Source: Temnopleurus reevesii
Lineage: Eukaryota; Echinodermata; Echinoidea; Temnopleuroida; Temnopleuridae
DNA length: 39,251 bases
Assembly: GCA_036244855.1 (NCBI GenBank)
Contig: BQKZ01001640.1
Coordinates: forward strand, 31,279-70,529
Reading direction: 5' to 3'
Made by a program: the position numbers and the translations under genes
Part shown: in pieces, positions 31,125-39,251 of the stretch
Layout: each line of letters begins with the position of its first letter
How positions within the stretch are numbered: the stretch's first letter is position 1
Notes under the pieces: model-generated
Told to the model about the DNA's origin: nothing
Database searches by the model: none
The model's input: only the letters and a program-made list of their open reading frames with translations

Positions 31125-34100
31125 TGTTTGTACGATGTGAACATAAAGTATCAATAGTGCTTGGAATTGCAGATTGATTTGTTGAAATATATATCATGAT
31201 GACGCCGATTATGAAAGGATGGATTCTCTTTTCCCTTAAGTCCAGTTAAGACTTTTTATTAGGTGTATTTTGATCCTATGATGGTTTTATGATCCATAAC
31301 GTGATCACCATAGACGTATCTTCGTATCATCTCATTCTAAATTTATCATTTATTATACATCGATCATACTCGCGCTCTATCATAGGAGATCCTATGCATT
31401 ATTCAGGCAATATCATCTTGTAACAATAGACAATGTGCGCTTGACGATTATGATTTGTAGCTATAGCCAGGGGCGACAGACTGTGAATGTAATGTATGAT
31501 CGTCTGCTTCAATAATGACAATTGCGAGATATTGATGGGAACTTATTGCGAGATGCAGGATTGTGGATGTATAAATGTAGTCTATTTCTAGAGACCAATT
31601 CGGTTTAGGTGTTGATTGTTATGCTTTTTTTTTACTGGGGGATTCAGCCATGATTGTCTATAGACTATCTCCACACTGACATAGCAACACACCTGGCTCA
31701 GAACTCAACATATTGAATAGTACTTTTGTTCATCTACGGAAGCCCCCCATTTATGGCCGTCTTTTTGTACAGGGCTAAGAAGTCAAATTCGTGTATGTAA
31801 GGACCACACTACCTTTGAATAAAAAACCACAATGATAATGATAGTGCGCTCTATTTTAAGTTTTACCAATGAAAGTTTGACACCTGGAATAATAGCTCTT
31901 TGAAGTATAGGTTTGATGCCGCGGCTTGGAGAATGACAAATATGCTGGCAAATATGCGCTTCCTAAATATTTTCCACTCCCTGGGGAGTGTTCCAGCATA
32001 GTGCTGGTGCAAATATGGCATTCGATGTTAGATTGACCACAATGGTCACTTTCAACCCCTCTCAAATCTCATCTGGGTAGTGTTTCACCAAGGAAATTTT
32101 ACACCTCCCTGGTTGCACCAAGTTACACACGACTCCTAGAACGTCACGACAACTCCTGTTTTTGTTGTTTGTTTGTTTTGGTGTTTTGTTTATTGGGGGG
32201 GGGGTAGTTGTTGACCAATACCTAATTTCATTTAAAGTCTTAAAGATCAAGCTTTGTTTGCCATCTTTTAAAGAAAATCCTTATTCCAGTAATAAATGCA
32301 ATATGGGACAAGCCTAAAATCTGTGGTGGATTGTTGGTCCTTATGAAAGCTATCTTTGTTAGATATGAAAATACCTCCGTCTTATAATATCCGTGGATTT
32401 ACCCCCTCTAATCTAAAGTCAAATTGTGGGTGAGTGTGAAATTAATGCGAGAGAGTACCTCAAATCAAAAGGGGTGGTATAAATCGCTTGTGCTAGAGTA
32501 TGTACAACCAACAGTGCACATTATACAGGTTAGATGCAACGACATAATATTGGACTAGCTCTCGTAATCATTTCGATATAAGAAAAAAGTGATTGAAGAC
32601 GTATCCAGTTTCTATAACCGCGGAAAAATAAGTTATTCCCTCTATATGAAAGTAGCATAACTTTTCAAGAAAGGAAATATCCTGTAACAAATATTACAAA
32701 TAATTTATACCGACTACCAGGCAAACATGTGTGCTTAGGTCAGTATGACCTAACGTTATGTGCGGGTGAAAAGGGTTCACCTTACAAAAGTCACGGGGGC
32801 GGGGGGGCTTTTTGTGAGTACCGCACCCATTTCTTGCTTGCTCTATATCGTAAGAAAATGACCTGTGTGACTCTAGAAATTGATCACAGCTAAAAGGAAT
32901 TTTCATTTAGAGCTTTCAAGTCATTTTCAAGAAAATTAGCAACAAATATTTATTATTGAAGATAACACAATACAACTAAGTTTTATGCTTAATGAGATTT
33001 TCTCTCGTTTCGTTTAAAAGCGCAATTCAAACACATTAATTCTTAGAATTTTGATAACGTGGATTCCCGCACAAAATCCGACAAATAAATCCCGCGCTTT
33101 CATTGTTGAATGCCCAAAGGGGACAAGCATATGCGAGTCAGAACGACGACTTCTCAACAATCAAAACGCAATCCAGCATGCATTCTTTTATTTTTAATAT
33201 GAGTTCGGTTTGTTTTTCTTTTTCTCTGCAAATGTTCTCGCGTTGAGGCTACCGTAGGGCATGCATCCTTTTTGCGTGATGTTTAAACGATTAAGAATGA
33301 AGAAGTTTTATTAAAATGGGCTTTTAGGTAATAAATGCTTTTTCATTGTTAAATACAAAGGGGTTTAAATGCTTTTTAATATATTTTTTTCTGAGTAAGA
33401 GCATGTGCCCTTTTTTCTCCAGAGTGAACTACTGCCTTTGATGATACTTTTGTTAATACTGGTAGTGTTGTCTAAATGAATCGTAATCAAATCTACATAT
33501 CATAGATATTTCGTAACCTTTTAAATATGTTTCCTAACAAATAGAATTGGAAGAATGCAGGATATGAATTAAAAATATGATTAGATATTTTCCATTTGTT
33601 GTCATTTTTATTTGTTTGGTTATTGATACTGGTGTTGTCCGACGTTATTAACAATACATGCAATATGTGTTGATGTATTGTTATATATTACAATCTATTG
33701 TATGACTGTCAGTCGCATTGTACTCACCAGACACATATGTATACTAATCAATCATCATATCAATATCAAACGCATAATGGCAGATGTATTATCTATATTA
33801 CAATGCTGATACCATCTTTAATACTTAATCAATAATATTTGAGACGGCAAAATGGCGCATTTTTATCACATTTGCGTGCGCTATACATTCCATTCTAAGT
33901 TTACATTTTTGGAATGATTTGGGAGGATTATATCATACTGGAGTAGTAAATACATACAAATAAATGGCAACCATCTGGTGTTATTGAAAAAATGGAACAA
34001 GATAATTAATGAGCTGACTGATTCATTTGATGTTCGAGTTTCGGTGCCTTTTGCGGTTGATTGTATTCGATTAATAGTTTTACAATTTACATTTCATTTG

Positions 34101-34731
34101 CAGAAGATATTTTCAAGATATAGCTAAAATGATGGAAATACGAACTTTTGGGGTCTTATTCTAACTAATTTCCGCATGTTTCCGTGTGCTATTCGTTTTG
34201 TACTGCTATCTTCAATTGTCATTTTGTCAGGAAAAGCAATTGTTTATCGCGACAATGTGCACTCGATGAAGAAATTATCATTTCATTTTTTTTGGTTTGG
34301 GGTATGATATATGTTCGCTTCTCCCATTGTCTTTGTAAATATACGTGGACAGAGTCATACTAGCTTATGGCGTATTTTCATTCTATTCCAGTCGTAGTTT
34401 GTAGTTACAATTTGCGCATGAGCAGATACACTTCATTCGAGAAAAGACCAACATAAATGTTTCATTTTCACTGAGTTAACCATCGACTGAAGCAATGTTA
34501 TTCACGCATTCATTTCATTTTAATTTACATTAAGCCCACTATCTGCAACCGGTTTTTCATTCAATGTTGGTATTTAACAGAATACATTCCCAAGTAATAC
34601 AGTTCGCGAACTATTCATTGATGTTTTATTGCAGTCAATCGAATCCTTTTATGGATTTTGAATCGAGAAGGGTGCTTTGTTGAAAAAGCTATCATTTGAA
34701 AAAAGATAGAAGTAGCCTAGTATAGCCTAGG
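31125..34731. other. Long AT-rich interval, nothing recognised
   Basis: About 3.6 kb with no exon, RNA or repeat partner recognised. It includes a G10 run at about 32195-32204 beside a GT-rich stretch, a second G-rich run at about 32795-32807, and very AT-rich sequence from 33300 to 34700. Confidence 0.5.
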
Positions 34732-35020
34732 AGGCGCCGTCGTGTAGTGGTCGTGACTCTCGCCTTTCAACTAGAGGATCGTAGGTTCGAATCCTACCCA
34801 TGGCGTCAATTTCCTTCCGCAAGAAATTCATCCACATTGTGCTGCACTCAACCCAGGTGAGGTGAATGGGTACCTGGCAGGAATATTTATTCTTTGAAAT
34901 GCCAAGTGCGCCGTGAATGGCTGCCGGGCTAAAGCCAGGGTTATAATAATGTAAAACGCCTTGAGCACTCAGCAGAGTGGATACGTGCGCTATATAAATT
35001 GCATCTATTATCTATTATTA
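34732..35020 (+). mobile_element. tRNA-derived SINE, full length (reference copy)
   Basis: The head GGCGCCGTCGTGTAGTGGTC contains the Pol III A box, and GGTTCGAATCC at 34783-34793 is the B box. The conserved body and a tail with CACTCAGCAGAGTGGATACG and GCGCTATATAAATTGC follow, ending in an ATT-rich repeat. Transcription would be by RNA polymerase III, and mobilisation would depend on a LINE not seen here. Nine copies of this family, in both orientations, are in the window. Confidence 0.92.
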
Positions 35021-35463
35021 TACCTATTCTAATGAAAAAAATAGGTCATTTGGGACAAGATTCTTCTAAAGCAACTTTGAACTGGTTAATACCGCGCTCA
35101 ATCTGAACTATGTGGATGCCTGCCTATGATGGATCACGTAGGTCTCGTACCATGAGAGTTTGCATTCCACCACCGAACTCTTAATCTCCCCCATCAGTCA
35201 TTCAAGAATTTATATCAATATTCCCATCAAAAACTAAGTAGCTTTCTTCTTCATCCTTAATTCGATTGGGCTCGTTATCCAAAAATAATGTTTTATTGTG
35301 TCTACAGCCTTAACCTTAGAATGCGTTTATTTGATTTGTTTGTTTTGTTGTGTGTCTTTTATTCTTTTTGTGGAAAGAAGGGTAAAGTTCGTCAAGCTGT
35401 GTCAATATATATTTTTTTTCAGGCAGTGGGGCATCTCAGCAGTGGGTATAGCATATGTTAGAA

Positions 35464-35715
35464 TATACACTCTAAAGAAGGATGTGTACAAGTTTACTCA
35501 ATATTGGGTAAAAAGGGAACATGCATGTCAGCTGAGTAATATTTTGCGCCATATTAGGTAAAAGTTCGCACAACGTTGGGTTAATTTTTTTAATTCTACA
35601 CAAAATTGAGTACATTCTTGCCCGATAGGGTGAGAAATATTACCCAACTGACATGCATGTTCACTTTTTACACAATATTGAGTAAACTTTAACCCATCCT
35701 TCTGTAGAGTGAATA
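35464..35715. mobile_element. MITE-like foldback element
   Basis: The left end TATACACTCTAAAGAAGG pairs with CCTTCTGTAGAGTGAATA at the right. Inner pairs are AAGTTTACTCAATATTG / CAATATTGAGTAAACTT and AACATGCATGTCAG / CTGACATGCATGTT. Total 252 bp, noncoding. Confidence 0.75.
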
Positions 35716-35854
35716 CATTTAAAAGAAATTATGTAATATCAACATTGGCAACACGATTTTGGGTGAATTGAGGAATCGTTTTCGTAAAGGTACAATAACT
35801 TTTTTTAAATAGGTGCTAAATTCTCCCTTAAAAGTGCCTCCACGACGGCATCAG

Positions 35855-36476
35855 TTAAAGGGGTACTATTATGAAAATACAAGTTGATCTGTGTTGATGT
35901 ATTACACCATTATCAATACCCTTTTCATTGAAAGAGAGTCCAAATGTGTTTCATATATTTTATAATATTTTTTTCTTCATTTTTATGTTGGCTTAGTTGG
36001 GAACGCCCCTAAAAATTTATTTCAAATGTCAATCATGTTGTGACATCACAAGAGTCAAGTTTGTTCACCTTTCTAAATCATGTTTCAGAGCTGGTTCTGT
36101 AAATAACAAAAGGAAATATGTAGATCAATGCAGGGATTTCAATTCAGGTGATTGCCCATGAAAGAGAATTGGAATGTGCAATCACCTGAATTAAAACACC
36201 TACATTGGTCCACATATTTCCTTTTGTTATTTCCAGAACCAGCTCTGAAACATGATTTAGAAAGGTGAACAAACTTGACTCTTGTGATGTCACAACATGA
36301 TTGACATTTGAAAGAAATTTTAGGGGCGTTCCCAACGAAGCCAACATAAAAATGAAGAAAAAATATTATAAAATATATGAAACACATTTGGGCCCTCTTT
36401 CACTGAAAAGAGTATTGATAATGGTATAATACATCAATACAGATCAACTTGTATTTTCATAATAGTGGACCTTTAA
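35855..36476. mobile_element. 622-bp foldback element with 300-bp arms
   Basis: The left arm 35855-36155 and right arm 36178-36476 are reverse complements with only scattered mismatches, around a loop of about 22 bp. The edges are TTAAAGGGGTACTATTATG and CATAATAGTGGACCTTTAA. TTAA at both ends suggests a TTAA-targeting transposon source. Open frames on the minus strand are by-products of the arms. A transcript across it would form a long dsRNA hairpin. Confidence 0.85.
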
Positions 36477-36950
36477 CACCCTTATAGGTGCAAAGTTGCA
36501 TCCATTCTTGATGTTTATTACGTTTATAGATGAGGAAGAGACAGTTTTCTTGAATGTATACAGACGGAACGAGATGAAAAGGCTTTCGGACTGATTGATA
36601 AATTTTATATAACAATCCTCTCAAAGAAGAGGTAGGATAATTTACTGCAATAATGTTGGTTTGCACTCTAAATGACTGTACCTATTCGGCAGGTGACGGC
36701 TGAATATGAAACTGATGTTTACTTCTGGAAGTCATAGATTTCTGGTATCAAAATTTTATTTTGTTATACACCCTCATTGTACACCCTCATTGGATATGGG
36801 TATAATAAGAAGAACATATTCTGAGTTTAAGAAGCTCAATATGTTTTGATTTATCATCTATGAATGTGAAATATAACAATAGTAAAATATTTTATATTCA
36901 AGTCATGTTTTTACTATCTCTAAACAATCTTCTTAAATGTGATCTATTTT

Positions 36951-37375
36951 CACTGTGAGCAGAAGGGACAAAGGGTTATGGACAGAGTATATTATACAAC
37001 TCCATTGAAGCCTTCAAATAAGCTTTCTGAGCACAAGAGAAAACCCCCCCCCCCCCCCCCCCGATTCATTGTATGACGCCTGGGGCCGATTGCTCGAAAT
37101 GGTCTGAGCTATCCTCTTCTTGCTAAAACGTCTTGACTTCTTGTGCCACCCTCATAACATAGAAATTAGCGTCTATACGACTATGTTAAGAGGGTGGCGC
37201 AATAACTTAAGACGGCTTAGCATGACGAGGATAGCTAAGACAATTTCGAGCAATCGGTCCCAGATCGTTATTTCTCCGCAAAAAAAGAGGACATTTCTTA
37301 TGTGTGTATCAAACTATTGTGAAGGCTTGAATAAAGTTTTAATACTTTGTTCCTTTGTTCCTTCTGCTCACAGCG
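36951..37375. mobile_element. MITE-like element, family Q, with nested insertion
   Basis: Termini CACTGTGAGCAGAAGGGACA and CCTTCTGCTCACAGCG match those of 6841-7070. It is longer because another foldback element (37081-37262) and a poly-C run (about 37046-37063) lie within it. Confidence 0.75.
37081..37262. mobile_element. MITE-like element nested in family Q
   Basis: Ends TGGGGCCGATTGCTCGAAAT and ATTTCGAGCAATCGGTCCCA are inverted. Inner pairs are GAGCTATCCTC / GAGGATAGCT and GCCACCCTCATAACATAG / CTATGTTAAGAGGGTGGC. It could fold into a nearly continuous hairpin of 182 bp. Confidence 0.75.
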
Positions 37376-39251
37376 GTTTTTTTTTATTTCGTCTGAAGGC
37401 GTGGATCAAATCATGGATCTAGTTCCATGATTAAACTAAGCATTATATAATTGTGTAATGTATGGTCGTTAGTCTCATGACACTATTTCTCAAAATAGAT
37501 TAATTGATTTACCTTCAACAGCCAAGTGTACAGATGTGACCTCGTGACACCAGATGGAGAAATAAAAGTTGTAGTACCAAAAGGACTTATATCCATTTTC
37601 ATCAATTTGGGGCTTTAGTTGTTAAACCTCCATAATGATGTACTTGAAGGAAATTACATTTTGAAACGCTCTCAAAAATCTTGGCAAATTGTTTATCTAT
37701 TTGCTGGCTGTAGGCCCTTGTATGATTTAATGACAGAGAAGTTAACCAGAGATTAAAGAGAAATAAACCAGAGAAATAAACCAGAGATCAAAGACGACAA
37801 AAAAGCGTCAAAAATATACCCTCTGACATCGGGATTCATAGTTACCAACTGATCCCAATTCTGTCCAACAGTTGCCACACCAAGTGGTTTCTTTTTAGGG
37901 CGACACTAAAAAGGGTAAACATATGGTAAAAGGGAAACTCGTCCCATTGTTTGTTTGTTTGGGTTTTTTTTTTCATTTCCTAGCAGCTTGTTTTTTTTTT
38001 TTTTTTTTGCTGTTGTTAATTAGGCAAAGTTTATTCGTTCGAAATACTTATGGGAAACAATCAAATTAAACGTATTTGTCAGTATTTTGGTATGATCATG
38101 CTTCATTCAGATGAACGCAATCTGATTTTTTTTCTATTAGGCCACCATGGCTTCCAAACGTTCCGTTTGTCAAATCAAAACAAATTGTTATTCCACCGTC
38201 CGTCGCGTCGGTGTCTTCGTTTACTTAAGAGATACTTTTTTTTAATTGAAGTCATTCATCTTTAACCTTCCACCACTCTCCAAATCTCCTTTAAGCAAAA
38301 TTAATAATCCATCGGCATTCGGTGTCTCATATTTGGTAAATTATAAATTCTTTACGAAATTCATCTGCTTTATAACAAATAATCGCAGTTTCTGTAAGCG
38401 TGACCACAACAACTATCAATCTTTATGTGGATCTTGACCGCATAGAGTTTCTATTACCCTGACCAATTCTATGCCGTGACCAATTCCTTGGCAATACTCC
38501 TCTCCATCTTACCATAAACAAAAAATAACTCCACCGGCCTCAGGCAAAATTCTATAACGCATACACCCATCGATCATCATCATCATTCTCCTCTTCTTAA
38601 TTGAATTATTGGCTGCGCGCTAATTAACACCACATCAGATGCGAAAATGCACGTAGTTAGTTTTTCCCGCTTTCGACGAGCAACCTCCATCATTCATCGT
38701 CACTTTGTAGAAAGAGAGGAACGCATCAAGCGATCGCAGATGGTTGAACTTTTTAAGATCAGAGACCCTTGTTATCCTTGAAGTTTGCTCTTGAATGAAG
38801 AACTTTAGATCGATTTGACCGCCATGCCTCAGTTGGCGCCAAGGTTTTTATTTTTAGAGTGTATTTCAAGAATGAATTCTTATCCAAGCTGTTAATGGTA
38901 TTTTGTATACCAAGCAGTAGAAGATATAGGTTCTCGAACGTGCCCAAAGTCCAAGTGTTTAAGAAACAAGAATGCTTTTATGGATGGGGCTGGGGTCACG
39001 ATGGTTAAAAGAGATGAACATAGGCATACTCTTTATTAATTAATCAATATGACCCAAACGAAACGAACCTTATATTTCTTACACATTGAAACGAAAAGGG
39101 ATGAGGCAAATATTGGGTTATCATATGGCTCGTTCTTTTGATGATTTATCTTTCCGACAACTAGTATTCCAACAGTTTCCTCGTATCTTCACATTTGTTA
39201 ATTTTCAGAAGGGAACGTGTTCGTTTTGGATTTCGCTTTTTGGAAAACATA
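37376..39251. other. AT-rich end of window, nothing firm
   Basis: Contains a short degenerate repeat of an AAACCAGAGA-type unit at about 37745-37795 and poly-T runs near 37965-38010. No confident exon. A weak acceptor-like site near 39209 is discussed among the rejected items. Confidence 0.5.

Noticed and set aside
34732..34805. tRNA gene suggested by A and B boxes.
   Set aside because: The same head is attached to a SINE body and tail and recurs across the window; no intact cloverleaf could be drawn.
36139..36387. Open frames on the minus strand near 36139-36387.
   Set aside because: They lie within an arm of the 622-bp inverted repeat and match the mirrored sequence, not a gene.
39210..39251. 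Possible TM5 exon after an ATTTTCAG acceptor near 39209; the phase fits and gives Glu at the expected place.
   Set aside because: The following residues (GNVFVLDFAFWKT) do not resemble class C TM5, and the window ends after 42 bases.

Overview
The window looks like gene-poor, AT-rich nuclear DNA from an invertebrate deuterostome, probably an echinoderm. The evidence is vertebrate-style GT/AG introns, short exons in kilobase-scale introns, many tRNA-derived SINEs and foldback MITE-like elements, and strong divergence between duplicated (possibly allelic) blocks. The species cannot be fixed from sequence alone. No bacterial-type operons, rRNA genes, CRISPR arrays or intact transposase genes were seen.

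The only protein-coding sequence I can defend is part of one gene on the + strand. It consists of a 110-bp exon present twice (6650-6759 and 8623-8732), followed by a 215-bp exon (12147-12361). Splice phases join exactly, and the product runs from extracellular loop 1/TM3 through TM4 and extracellular loop 2 of a class C (family 3) GPCR. It most resembles the GPR158/GPR179 orphan group. Exons for the N-terminal domain, TM1-TM2 and TM5-TM7 were not found, so most of the window is probably intron or flank of this gene.

Layout: 1-4190 holds two diverged copies of a noncoding block, with a single N at the end of the first copy. 4190-6094 is AT-rich plus one copy of a roughly 370-bp dispersed repeat. 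6095-9478 is a tandem duplication carrying the TM3 exon, again with one N exactly at the junction. 9479-12146 is repeat-filled intron leading to the TM4 exon. 12362-39251 is noncoding, with nine SINE copies across the whole window, at least ten foldback/MITE-like elements (one nested in another), a 622-bp near-perfect inverted repeat (35855-36476), a 132-bp assembly gap (19120-19251), a purine-rich microsatellite domain (23438-24560), a third duplicated block (24771-25080 / 25688-25984) and several homopolymer C/G runs.

The most consequential point is that both single-N positions sit at the ends of duplicated blocks whose outer 70-96 bp are identical while the interiors are strongly diverged. 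That pattern suggests unmerged haplotype bubbles in the assembly, so the apparent tandem TM3 exons may be two alleles of one exon. The alternative is a real mutually exclusive exon pair. I see no novel multi-gene system here.
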